Below are positions 23,601-35,593 of a DNA stretch of 64,000 nt, in pieces. Source of the DNA: Cymbidium sinense (lineage: Eukaryota > Streptophyta > Magnoliopsida > Asparagales > Orchidaceae); the NCBI GenBank assembly GCA_021442155.1, contig CM038217.1, positions 144,953,643 to 145,017,642 of the forward strand, given 5' to 3'. A program made the position numbers and the translations under genes. The notes beneath the pieces are model-generated. The model made no database searches, had not been told where the DNA came from, and saw only the letters and a list, made by a program, of their open reading frames with translations. Positions within the stretch are counted from its first letter, which is position 1, and each line of letters begins with the position of its first letter.

Positions 23601-25440
23601 CCTGTTATCGTGTTTTTAATTTATTAAAATGAAGATTTATTTAATATATAAAACGGAAGTTACATTAAAAAATAAAGGTACAGCAGCAAGTAAAAAAAGT
23701 TATTAATTTTAAAAAATATTTGTTAAAAATAAAAATATGAGGATTATGAGAGAAGCAATAAATTGTATATATTGCATTCAAACTGTGTATGTAAATTTAT
23801 ACAAATTTTAAGCCTGTGTTGGAAAGTGCATTGGAGGGAGAATAAAAAAAAGGATATCATTTAATGTGATATATTTGCTATTAATTATAAGATGAAAATT
23901 AATGATATTAATGTAATTGAATGAATTTAATTTTATTTCTTTAATAAAAAATATTCAAAAATTAAAAATAATGGCTAAAGAGAAACCAAACTTGCAACAA
24001 CTCAGAGAAAATTGATTAACATTGAATGTATCCAATAGCTGATTTAAAAATGAGAGTATTCATCATAAACTAAATTAATGATTGTTTCAAGAGCCATCAA
24101 AAGGAGATAGAGTTGATCATTGTTCTACCACCAAATAGATTATAGATATAATTCTAGATAGAATATATGAAGTAAAAATCTCTAGATAAACAAAATATTA
24201 AAAAAAAAATGCCAATTATAAAATCACCTCATTCATAGTCGAAATTTTCGATTGATGTTAGGCATAATGTTTTCCTGATATTAAAGATAATTGAGGATGT
24301 GCTAGTCAAATTATTGCCAAAATTTTTGTTGGTTCTCTCTCTCTCTCTCTCTCTGCCTCTCTATCTATCGATCTATCTATCTCTAAATAAAGTAAATGAT
24401 AAACATATAAAAATAATATTTAATAGTAAAGTGAATTGTATTAGTCTCGCCCATAGAATTTAACACTTACTTACGATTAGGCTTTAGTAGAAAAGAAGAA
24501 GCCTAGTGCAGCCATGGAGATAGTAATGACATAACATCTAAGTATATACATAATAGATTTACTCTCCATATCACCAAAAATATATTGTATTACCACATTT
24601 ACATTATAAGCTCTAAGAGTTTCAATTATTTTTAAGCCCATCCATCAATAACAATCAAGTAAAATAGGATTTCCTAAAATAATAACATTTATGTCATATA
24701 AAGCCATGACAAGGCACGATAGACATATTGTCATAGAAACCTTCTATAGATGATTTTAAAGTTTGATCCTTATGTCTACTCCATAATATTATATTATCAT
24801 TATCATGAGAAATATTAACTAAACTAAGAATGCATAGATGAGAAAGATTTCATTTCCTATCCATAATCATTTATAAGAATGCATAAAAGTGAATGAGGGG
24901 CCAGTGGGATAATAGAGAATGTTTACTTTTAAAAGAATTCAATTTGAGATTTATCATTTAATCAAGGATCTTAAAAAATGATTATTTTTCATTACTAGTA
25001 ACCATGATAAATAAGGCCTAAGGTCATCAATAATAACATAGAGCCTCTCCCAAAAGGAAATCTCCTTTATAACAAAGGGATTCCAAAAGAAATTGACATT
25101 TAGTAACCATCAATTTAAAGTGAAATATCATAATTCATAAACCCCTTAATGAGAGCATACTTGAAACCATGATGGAGAGCAATACAGAAATATAAGTCGA
25201 GGCTACTCTTTATTCCTAGGTTTGCAAGTTTTGTACAATAGACTAGGTAAATCTTATTTTTTAGTATTGTCATGAAAAAGAAATTTAGCACATAAGTTGT
25301 TAAATAGTTTTTTTTTAATTTAAATAGTTCATAGCTTTAATACAATAAATAACTAAATTTAAAATTTAAAATTTTAAGAATTGAAATCTCTTAACAAAGA
25401 ATAAGAATTTAGCCTTTCAACTTTTGAGAAATCAAAGAAG
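23601..25440. other. AT-rich DNA, probably including the decayed 3' part of LINE 2
   Basis: No intact frame. Because LINE 2 runs on the minus strand from about 26.96 kb leftwards, its C-terminal and 3' UTR part should lie here, but I can no longer recognise it. A (CT)n run is at 24334-24354. Confidence 0.4.
24334..24354. repeat. (CT)n microsatellite
   Basis: About ten CT units, followed by a short ATCT-rich run. Confidence 0.9.
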
Positions 25441-25459
25441 AAGTGGTTTAAAATCAATG

Positions 25460-26210
25460 ATGAGATGCTACTTTAAGGATATAGAAATCCTCAAATGGGT
25501 AGAATTTTTATTAGACATTAGTACATTGAGAACCATGTTGATGCCCATAAGATATAAAACATTGTAAGAAAATAATATATCCTCCTTAAAATTAATGTGT
25601 AGCTCAGTATTATGTCTAAAAACTTTAAGAATAGCATTCAACAAGTCAAGCTTAATATGAAAGGTATCTTGAAACACAAGCAAGTCTTCAACATAAAAAA
25701 TTTAATCAAAATATTATCTCTTAAAGAAATTCTCATATATTCTCCAATGACAACTTTATGATTAAAAAGGTTAGATAGTGCATCCATGATAATGCAAAAA
25801 TGATAGAGAGAGAAAGAAAGATAATAAATTTAGCTTAATCTAGAAGTGAAGCAAAAAATCCTTCTAAAGATGCATTAAGGAAAATAAAGAAATGGTCATC
25901 CTCAATGCAAACCTTCACCCATTAATAAAAAAAAAGATAAAGTCATTGCTATATTTTACGAACAAGGAAGTTCTTATTACTTGTATTAAAACCCTTTTTT
26001 TTTTTAATTAAGGCTAGTACATAATATGTTGTTAGATCAATTATTAATAAATTCATGCAAGATCTCATTAGCAAGTATAATATTATTAGTAAAAAGTCAT
26101 TTTTAGATGAAACTTTAGGTTTTTATAGAATACATTATTAGTGTCAAATAAAATCTCAAAGTGTTAAACAATAGCTAAAAGAATACCCTCGTGAGCAAAG
26201 AATGTTCCAA
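25460..26210 (-). pseudogene. LINE 2 reverse transcriptase remnant
   Basis: At 25923-25848 the minus strand encodes WVKVC, then FFIFLNASLEGFFAS, matching the L1 pattern W..QC....F.ILLNGSP.GFF. MDALSNLFNHK at about 25790-25758 matches the (V)MDALS segment after the PLSP motif. Next comes a remnant of the catalytic box (VEDLLVFQ, where FADD/FVDD is expected), then DLLNAILKVFRHNTELHINF, the family's L..F....GL.IN segment, near 25680-25600. Stops and frameshifts separate these blocks. Confidence 0.7.
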
Positions 26211-26639
26211 GATGAGAGAAGATTTCTTTAAATTGAGTATAGTTCTTTCTACCATTAATCATGCCAAAAAGAAGTTGCAAATCATTCTCCTAGTATGATA
26301 ATCATCTAGCTTGGGAATGTTGAATGATCTAATCAGCTGTGAGGGAGCAAAGATGTGTAAGTCTCTCATCAACAATATTTTAATATTAGTTTAATATGTG
26401 ATCAAAAAGTAAATCAGTAAGTAAATAAAGAGCACTATATTGATCTTTTTCTAAAGTAGAAATTAATTTTGAAGCTTAGCTATAGAAAGAAAACCCTGAT
26501 CTTTTAGTGCTAATTTTAGGGCCTTAATCTTTTGAAGAACAATAAAGATTAGTTCTCTCTAAAAGAACCTCAAACTAGAAATAGGAGACCATCATATAAA
26601 GATGTTCAAAATTTTTGAACTAAAAATACTAGTTTTTTT

Positions 26640-26960
26640 AAGAGAGTGAGAAGTCATGGCCACAAAAAATGGAGTGACCAAAGTAAAAAAAAAGCAAGTA
26701 TCTTATAAAATGAAATCGGAAATAACCCAAGCCACTATTGATTGATATGAACTCTCTCAAGCTTAATGTTGATGGGATTATAAAGCTTATCATTATAATA
26801 AATAAATATTTACTCTCTTTTTTTACTATAATCTCTATAGTAACTAAAATCTTCAATAGCAATCAAAGGATCAACAATATTGGTTGTAAACCTACAAAGA
26901 GTATTCCAAAAGGCCTCCTTTTAAAATGGAAGTTGGTAGCATATGTAGTCGAAGTTTAAA
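26640..26960 (-). pseudogene. LINE 2 endonuclease remnant
   Basis: Minus-strand fragments read FWNTLCRF, then PLIAIEDFS (the GDFN position), then RVHINQ-stop-WLGLFPISF, and a following YFGHSIF segment near where SDHSP would be expected. These match the C-terminal half of plant L1 endonucleases. The catalytic residues are not all preserved. Confidence 0.55.
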
Positions 26961-28480
<1,520 letters not shown>

Positions 28481-28499
28481 TGAAATAGTTATGAATCAA

Positions 28500-28960
28500 A
28501 AATTTGGATCGAACTTTTTTTCAAGCTCATCTCAAGCCGGGCATAGATAGGATCGAACCAACTCGAGATCGGATCGAATTTTTTTATTATTAAAAATATT
28601 TAAATTTATATATAATATTTTTAAGTTTGTAATAATAAAATTATTCCTAAAATTAAGTGTATAGAGTTATAACTTGTAATCTTTTAAAATAAATATAATA
28701 TATTTATCAGTATAAATATTATTTCTTTGAAATTTTTTTTTTTCATTTTATGCACTTAATTAAATTTTTCAATAATCATTTTTATTAAATTCAAACTACT
28801 CAATCAAAATGAGTTGAATCTATTCAAATTCGAGCAAAAAAAAGTTTAAAATGTTCAATTCGAGCTGGCTCGAAATCAAAATGAGTTAGCTTGAAATCGA
28901 ATAGAAAATAAGCTGAGCTGGCTCGAAATCGAATGGTTCGAGCGATCTCGAGCCTTCAAT
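28500..28960. repeat. MITE-like repeat with GCTCGA-rich ends
   Basis: The left end (28500-28580) has CAAGCTCATCTCAAGCC and GATCGAACCAACTCGAGATC. The right end (28840-28955) has repeated GCTGGCTCGAAATCGAAT words and CGATCTCGAGCC. The AT-rich middle has no coding capacity. The imperfect inverted ends are typical of small plant DNA transposons. The boundaries are approximate. Confidence 0.4.
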
Positions 28961-29149
28961 ATTTAGTCCATTTGGCATCGGTCGACTCCAAATCGCTCTT
29001 TTTCTTACTTATTCATATAAGATTCAAATGTTCTTTCAACCTTATGCTAATCAATGTGTTCATAAAAGATTTCAAATACGTAGTCCAAGATTAAAAAATG
29101 GGATTTTTTTTTTAAAAAAAAATAAGATTTTGAATATATTTCTCAAAAA

Positions 29150-29365
29150 GGAAAGATTTACATACATACCACACTATTCATATGTATTTACATATATAAT
29201 AATTAAATTTAAATATATATATATATATATATATATCATCTCAATTATTAGTATCATATCAAAAATATAATGATCACTCACCTTTTAAAATAAAATGCAC
29301 TTTTCAGTCATAACCTCATAGGAAAGTATTAGATAAATAAAAATTATATGATATTTATAAATCTT
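29150..29365. repeat. Palindromic MITE-like repeat (TTTACATACAT family)
   Basis: Left end GATTTACATACATACCACAC, right end with AGTATTAGATAAATAAAAATTAT, and an internal TA run. Same family as 13858-14050 and 41215-41460. Confidence 0.5.
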
Positions 29366-29377
29366 CTAAAATAATTA

Positions 29378-29381
<4 letters not shown>

Positions 29382-29473
<92 letters not shown>
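29382..29473. repeat. (TA)n microsatellite
   Basis: About 46 uninterrupted TA units. Confidence 0.95.
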
Positions 29474-29476
<3 letters not shown>

Positions 29477-29736
29477 GAAAAAAAACTTAGTAGGTAATGT
29501 CATTATATATGAGAATAAATAAATCCAAATGGATAGGATATTAATTTACATCATCGAATCAGTCACTCATTTATATTTAATTTCATTCACATGTATGAAT
29601 CACATTTTTAATAAATTATTTAGCTCTCTATATTATATTATTATCATCATCATCAATTTGTCCTAATTAACTTACAGATCAGCCATGTGGATTTTGGGGA
29701 AATATTTTAAGCAAATGTTTTGACTTAAAAAAAAAG

Positions 29737-29788
29737 GAAATTTACATACATAGCACACATATTTTGCATTTTTGTTAAACTCATTAGT
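29737..29788. repeat. MITE-like repeat, left half, split by gypsy element 1
   Basis: AAATTTACATACATAGCACAC matches the family left end. The sequence breaks at the LTR and the rest of the repeat resumes at 35404 (GTATCTAATACCTAAAAATT), ending near 35593. Confidence 0.6.
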
Positions 29789-30673
29789 AGAGTGAAAGTT
29801 TGCTTACCTTGTTGTGAAGTCACACAATAATTAAAGCGAATAAGAGACACTAATTTTTAGCGTGGAAAACCTCAAGAGGAAAAATCATGGCTGTTCACTA
29901 TGTATGTTTTAGTCTGTACGATAACGAGATTGAATTATAGAGAGAGGAATAGTATAACAATGATCGTTAAAATTATTCGATGGTAGAGATGCGTGGTAAC
30001 TTCGGTGGGAATATACAATTAGTGACAACTGGTAGTGGCGGTGGTTGATGGCCGGCGGGAGTGTGATCTTGCGTGCGATATTGCTTGGAGGATCTTTAAG
30101 CTTGAGCTCTCTTCCTCCTCACTTGGGCTTTCCTCTTCTTCCTTCTTGACTCTTCTCTTCTTGCTTGGACTCTTCCTCTTCTTCCTTGCTCGGACTCTTC
30201 CTCTTCTTCCTTGCTTGGACTCTTCCTTTTCTTCCTTGCTTGGACTCTTCCTCTCTCGGGCTCCTTCTCTTCTTTACTTGTTTCAGCTCCTCTTCTTCTT
30301 CATCTCACTTCACTTCACTTGGCCTCTCCTCATGTGAGGAATGAAGGCCTATTTATAGATGGGAGGAGGGGCATTCTTGTAAATTCATAGCTTACTCCCT
30401 CGACGGACTCAAGATGATTCCTTTGATCATTTGAAGTATTTTGAGCATTTGGATGCCCAAATGAAGTCTTATGAGATCTTAGGCTCGTCGGATCCCGTCG
30501 AGACTTCGATTTGACTATAAACACTCATTTGAGCTATTTTAGGATTTAATTGATGTCCCAAAGATTCCAATGATATTTTAAGTGCTTGATCTCGATCGGT
30601 TTTGACTCAAAATCATATCGCTTTCGACATCAAGATTTGTGTTTTGACTAGTGGTATTTTGAGAGTCATATCA
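29789..30673 (-). repeat. 3' LTR of element 1
   Basis: 885 bp. On the minus strand it begins TGATATGACTCTC, has a TATA box (CTATAAATAGG) near 30349-30359, then the GA-rich minisatellite (plus 30105-30290), and ends TTTCACTCT. It matches 34507-35403 with many small insertions and deletions. Confidence 0.85.
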
Positions 30674-31379
30674 GTTGCCCCCTATTTTTGGATGACATTA
30701 ATCATCCAAATATATATATAAATGCTCAAAAAATAACGAATTGAAAGTTTTCAGGCGTGGAACCATGAAGCCGTCGGCCGCATTGACGGCAAGCGTCGCC
30801 CATGAGTGTCTTGCAATGGCGTCTGAGGTCTTCTCTGGCGATGGGCCTCGTCAAGTCTCGGCGGCAGAGCGATTTACGGGAGCGGCGAAGCGTGGATTCG
30901 TCGCGAGCTATCAGGGATCGAAGCCGTCGGCCGGTCCATGGTAATTTGGGTGGGTCGCCGTGGAGCCTGCTACGAACCATGTCAGCTGACAATTCGCCAG
31001 GTCCGTCCGAAGTTCTGCGGTTGGTCATGAGCCGTCAGGTCATTGGGTCAGCGTGACATTCATGCGCAAGCCGAATGGCCCAGGCAGCAGCCTTGTGTAT
31101 CTGGCGCCGGCCTGCACATGCCCGGCCGGCATTGACGGCCGGATTTGAAGGATTTTGAGCCATTTTTGAGGAGTTTTCACCCCTTTGTGGGAGCTATCTA
31201 GGTGAGAGGAGAGGCACACCTTTCCTCTCCTCTTCTTGAGTGAGGTCCTTTGGAGGCAATCAGAAGCGATCAAGCGTTCAGGGAGGCGATTGAGGAGGTG
31301 GTCAAGGAAGCGATCAGGGGCATTCAGGGGAGCGGTGAGGAGCGGTGAGGCGATCAGGCCACCGGTACATACGTTGCGT

Positions 31380-32060
31380 TCCGGGTTCGCCTCGTCTGTT
31401 CTTGACCGGACCGTCGGGTTGGAAGGCGATCAAGGCCACGGATACATTCGTGGTTCGTTTCACCGCTCGTTGATTCGGCCGTCGGACCGTCCGGGTTAGA
31501 GGTGATCACCCGCTACGCGCATCGTGGTTCCGGTTTACCCACCTCGTCGGTTCTTGGACCGGGCCGTCCGGGTTAGGGCGATCAGCCTGATATCGTCGTG
31601 GTTCCGGTTTCGCAGCCTCGTTAGGAGGCCGTTAGAGGCGTCAGGCTACATATCGTCGTGGTTCCGGTTCGATCGTCCGATTCGGCCTCGTCGGACCGTC
31701 CGGGTTAGAGGCAATCGGCCCGCGATACATATCGTTGTTCGGTTTCGCTCATCCGGTTTATGGCCTCGTCGGACCGTCCGGTTAGAGCGTCAAGCGCGTA
31801 CATCGTCGTGGTTTTGGTTCTCGGCTCATCCGATTCGCGCCTCGTCGGACCGTCGGTTAGGCGTCGAGCCGCGGTACGCCGTGTGGTTCCGGTTTACCGA
31901 CCTCGTTTGGTTCGGCTCGTCGGACGTCAGTTAGGCGATCAAGGCCCGATCATCGTCGTGGTTCGTTTCGCCTCGTCGGATCGTCCGGGTTAGAGCGATC
32001 AAGGCCCATATCTCGTGGTTTGTTTACCCCTCATCGGGCCGTCCGGGTTAGAGGTGATCA
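31380..32060 (-). repeat. GC-rich tandem array (about 65-bp unit) in the 3' region of element 1
   Basis: About ten imperfect units, recognisable on plus by GACCGTCCGGGTTAGAGG and GCGATCAAGGCCCACGG words spaced roughly 60-70 bp, each followed by TCGTGGTTCCGGTT and a CCTCGTCGG word. The same array recurs at 44690-45530 in element 2. Units differ mainly by short deletions. Open frames across it are arginine/serine-rich artefacts. Confidence 0.8.
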
Positions 32061-32620
32061 CCGGAGCGGGGTTGGCGAAGATGTTACGATGGGGCGACAT
32101 TATTCAGCGATGGTGACCGCGAGGTGGTCGATGAGATAACCTCGATGGTGATACCAGCGGATTCACCCGGAGATAATTGCCAGCGATGGCCGTATCAGCA
32201 GTGGTAACCGGTCTGATTAAGCGCGCGTAGTGGCAGCGTATAGCGGCAGTTGTCGCGACATCAGTGCGAGGGATGTGGCAAACGATAGTGGTAATCAACG
32301 AAGTTCACCGAGATAATGGTGCTCGGTGGTTCAGCGCGATGACGGCTATTAATCAGCCAGCGATAACCGGCAGCGATAGTCAGCAGTAATAGCCGACAGT
32401 AGTGGCGCGATGGAATTCTGATGGTAAGCCGGCGGCAGAAAAAGCGGCGCAAAAGTAGTCAACAGTGGCAACGCGACCGGTAATCAGCGAGATGGTCCGG
32501 CACGATGGTGGTACCGGCTGATTATATGGTGATGGCGTGATTGGCGGCGGTAGCCGGCGCATGGTAGCGGCCGGCAGGGGTGGTCGGCAATTAGCGGCAG
32601 TGGCTGGCCCGACGGGATCT
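32061..32620 (-). repeat. GC-rich low-complexity block in the 3' region of element 1
   Basis: Built from loosely repeated words such as GCGATGGTG, GGCAGCGATA, GGTAACCGG and CAGTGGTAG. The matching block in element 2 is about 45535-45895. It is probably an older, decayed array. Confidence 0.55.
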
Positions 32621-32624
32621 TTGA

Positions 32625-33126
32625 CTATCGAGGTTGTTTGTCGAGTGTGACTTCGATGGCGTTAACGCAATATGGAAGGGATCAATTAATTGAGATCTTT
32701 GGCCGTGGTTGTTGTCGGTGTTACCGATGGCGTTAACTGTATGGAAGATGTCGAATTGAATCCGAGGATTTTGACCTATCCGAGGTTGTTTGTCGGTGTT
32801 ACCCGATGGCGTTAACCTTGGAGTAGGTACAAAGTTTTGACCTTTCCTGGTTATTGGTCAATATTATTCCGACGCCAACCTGTATGGAAGAGGCCGGAAG
32901 TCCACCGGACCTGACCTTCCTCGGTTTGTTTGTCGAAGCTGCTCGATGACATTAACCCGCATGGAAGAGGTCGCGAAGTCCACCAAGGACGCTTTTCTAT
33001 CCTGGTTGTTGTCGAGTTTTACTCGACGCTAACCCGCATGGAAGAGGTCGGAGAAGTCCACCAAAGATATTTTGACCTCGTCCAGGTTGTTGGTCGAATA
33101 TTATTCAACGACGCTTAACCCGTATG
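32625..33126 (-). repeat. Tandem array (about 70-80-bp unit) in the 3' region of element 1
   Basis: Seven imperfect units with the plus-strand words TTTGACCTATCC, GAGGTTGTTTGTCGAG, CTCGATGGCGTTAACC, TATGGAAGAGGTCGG and AAGTCCACCAAGGAC. Three related units occur at 45898-46110 in element 2. One unit contains the perfect hairpin GTCGAGTTTTACTCGAC. Confidence 0.8.
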
Positions 33127-33491
33127 GAAATTAAATATTTGTTTGAACTAGAAATGAGCCATTGATCTTTGCCTTTTCAATTGTATTGTTGACTTGCTTT
33201 TCGAACTAATAATCAATCAGATATCCAGAATTTTGATTTGGATAATCTTTTGAGATCAAGAGTTGCCCCCCAGTTGGAGGCATGTTCGTTTGAGTCGATT
33301 GGTATGGAGGTCGTGGAGGGAGATCACGATTGCCAGGTTGTTTGTTTCTTTTTTTTGTTTTGTTTTAATGGGACTGTCGGTCTGCATTTTATGGGATGCT
33401 TTTACGTTTTCCTACAGATTGTTCAAATTATTTGCGATGGGCATGAATAGCTTCATCGGCAGAGATTTGTGCTTCCACACGATGAACTAAG

Positions 33492-33913
33492 TCAAGATAC
33501 GAGACTATGTCGTGACAAGTGATGAATAAAAGGCCTGACGGAGCCTCCAAGGAAAACTCTTAATAATTCAAGGTTTATCCCAGGTATTTGGCGAGCTTCT
33601 AAGGAGAATCTCTGGAAGTATTCTTTAAGTGATTCACCCTCATTCTGACGAAAGCCAGAGAGATGGGAGGAATCTTTAATGATTCTCCGGTTTGCAATGA
33701 ACTGTTCCACAAAAATCTTGGCGAGTTCGTTAAAGGTGCGGATAGATCCCCTTGAAGGGAGTAAACCAAGTGCGAGCTTGCCCTTTGAGGGTAACGGAAA
33801 GACCGACAAAGCAAGGTGTCGAGCTCGCTGGATATGCATGATACCCAGAATGGTCGATGTGTTCGTGGGTCGGCTTGCCCCATTATAATCAATGCTCTAA
33901 GCTTGAAACCCAC
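33492..33913 (-). pseudogene. Gag (capsid-like) fragment of element 1
   Basis: The frame 33839-33492 reads LSVFPLPSKGKLALGLLPSR, then IRTFNELAKIFVEQFIANRR, then ESLKEYFQRFSLEARQIP. These fit the retrotrans_gag capsid domain of Ty3/gypsy elements (LKG.A..W...L....I.SF..L...F...F...R, then ESLR.Y..RF). The upstream part of the domain lies in another frame (33913-33599), so there is a frameshift. No zinc knuckle or downstream pol follows. The protein would form the virus-like particle. Confidence 0.75.
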
Positions 33914-34506
33914 GGAATTAGACGTTGAAGAATTAAAGGTGAGGACTCCTCATAACCGGGGTGAAGATGATTTATGTCTTGAGGTGAAATTCATCTTGTA
34001 TTAAGCGCCGCACGAATGTCGACGAAGGATTAACAAGATGAGCATGTGTGAAGCTATCAACAACGACGGTGGATTAGTAACCTGAGCACGCTGATGGATG
34101 AGTGGAACTAGCAAAGGTCGGCGAGACTAAGCACGGTCTCCATGCGAGGAACCGTGTCGGGAGGATTAGCGTTTTGACCTCCTCGCAACGACCGATCTTT
34201 GGGGAGATATGTTTACCGTAGTAATGCGTAGTCCGCAAAAGTCGGATCATCTTATTTTGAGACTCTCCATTCGACACCCATCTTCCAAAGAGATTCTGCC
34301 CGCCTCAACAAGGTCATGCCTATCGTGGGAGTGAGGCAAAACTTGGCCCCTTGGTTGTGTATGGGTTTTGAGAATGACGGAGTTGGAGCGGAGGTTCCAG
34401 GACGAGTGTGTCTATTGACCATAACGCGGATGTTCACTAAATTGTGGTTGAAGGGTTTTTCTTCCCACGTGACGGGCCAAACCGCTATGCTAGAAAACCG
34501 CGTGGT

Positions 34507-35403
34507 AGAGTGAAAGTTTACGCCTTTGAAGTCCAAAGACACACAGTAATTAAAGAGCAACAAGAGACACCTGCAATTTTAACGTGGAAAACCTCAAAAG
34601 AGGGAAAACCACTGGCCCAGAAGAAAGCTTCCACTATGTATCCGCTTTGAGTACAAAGTCTTCCGATAATGAGACATGAATGCATGAGAGGAATAACAAC
34701 TGTGTAACAATGATCGAGTAATTGTTACTCTGGAGATGCGGTAACCGATGGGAATACAGTACAATTAGTGACTATGGCGGTATTGATGGTCACGAGGAGT
34801 GTGATCTTGTTTGTGCGATGCTGAGGATCTTCAAGCTCAGAGCTCTCTCTTCCTCCTCACTTGGCTTTTCCTCTTCTTCCTCGCTGAACTCTTCCTCTTC
34901 TTCCTTGTTTGACTCTTCCTTTTCTTCCTTGTTTGACTCTTCCTCTTCTTCTTGCTTGACTCTTCCTTTTCTTCCTTGCTTGACTCTTCCTCTCTGCTCC
35001 TTTCTTCTTTACTTATTTCAGCCTCCTCTTCTTCTCACTTCACTTCACTTGGCTCTCCTCATGTGAGGAATGAAGGCTTTTATAGATGGAGGGCATTCTT
35101 GTAAATTCATGTAAAGCCAGACCACTCCCCTCGACGGACGGGATGATTCCTTTGATCATTTGATGTATTTTGAGCATTTGGATGCCCAAATGAAGTCGGA
35201 ATTATGAGATCTTAGTTCGCCGATCCGCCTGAGACGCCGATTTGACTATAAACACTCCACATTTGAGAGTCGCTTTTGGGATTTAATTGATGTCCCAAAG
35301 ATTCCAATGATATTTTAAGCGCTGATCTCGACACACTCAAAATCATATCGCTTTCGACATCAAGATTTGTGTTTTGACTAGTGGTATTTTGAGAGTCATA
35401 TCA
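34507..35403 (-). repeat. 5' LTR of element 1
   Basis: 897 bp, the partner of 29789-30673. The inner junction on minus reads TTTCACTCT followed by ACCACGCGG. It has no canonical TGG-starting primer-binding site, so either that site has decayed or an unusual primer is used. Confidence 0.85.
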
Positions 35404-35593
35404 GTATCTAATACCTAAAAATTGATATTTATAAATATATCACTTTTTCTATACTCCAAAAGATGAATTTTACTTCAAAAATAAAAAAAGTATTATTTTT
35501 GTTGTAATAATAATAATTTAGGTGTTATATATTTAAATATTTATATTTGAGTGTTAGATTTATAAATATATAAGAATTGTGTGCACGTAAATG
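35404..35593. repeat. MITE-like repeat, right half, split by gypsy element 1
   Basis: Continues the repeat broken at 29788. Its right end, reverse-complemented, reads GCATTTACGTGCACACAATT, the family terminus. Confidence 0.6.

Larger units (their letters stand above)
25460..26960 (-). mobile_element. Old L1-type LINE (LINE 2), minus strand, heavily decayed
   Basis: Minus-strand translation in mixed frames gives endonuclease motifs at 26640-26960 and reverse transcriptase motifs at 25460-26210, in the order expected for ORF2 of a plant L1 element. Nearly every conserved block is followed by a stop or frameshift, so this copy is much older than LINE 1. I could not find its poly(A) end or target duplication. 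Confidence 0.65.
29789..35403 (-). mobile_element. Ty3/gypsy element 1: gag but no pol (TR-GAG-like)
   Basis: A 5.6-kb element in minus orientation. The 3' LTR is 29789-30673, with the tract AAAAATAGGGGGCAAC on the minus strand immediately before its TGATATG start. The 5' LTR is 34507-35403. A gag fragment lies at 33492-33913. Between gag and the 3' LTR are two tandem arrays (33126-32625 and 32050-31380) instead of pol. The same LTRs flank gag plus pol in element 2 (43.1-52.4 kb), so element 1 is a pol-lacking, non-autonomous relative. The flanking 5-mers (TTAGT and GTATC) do not match, so the target duplication is lost or was replaced by recombination. Confidence 0.8.

Noticed and set aside
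31236..32562. Series of Arg/Ser/Val-rich open frames on both strands
   Set aside because: They lie in the GC-rich tandem arrays, where stop codons are rare. Frames are not conserved between units or between elements 1 and 2.
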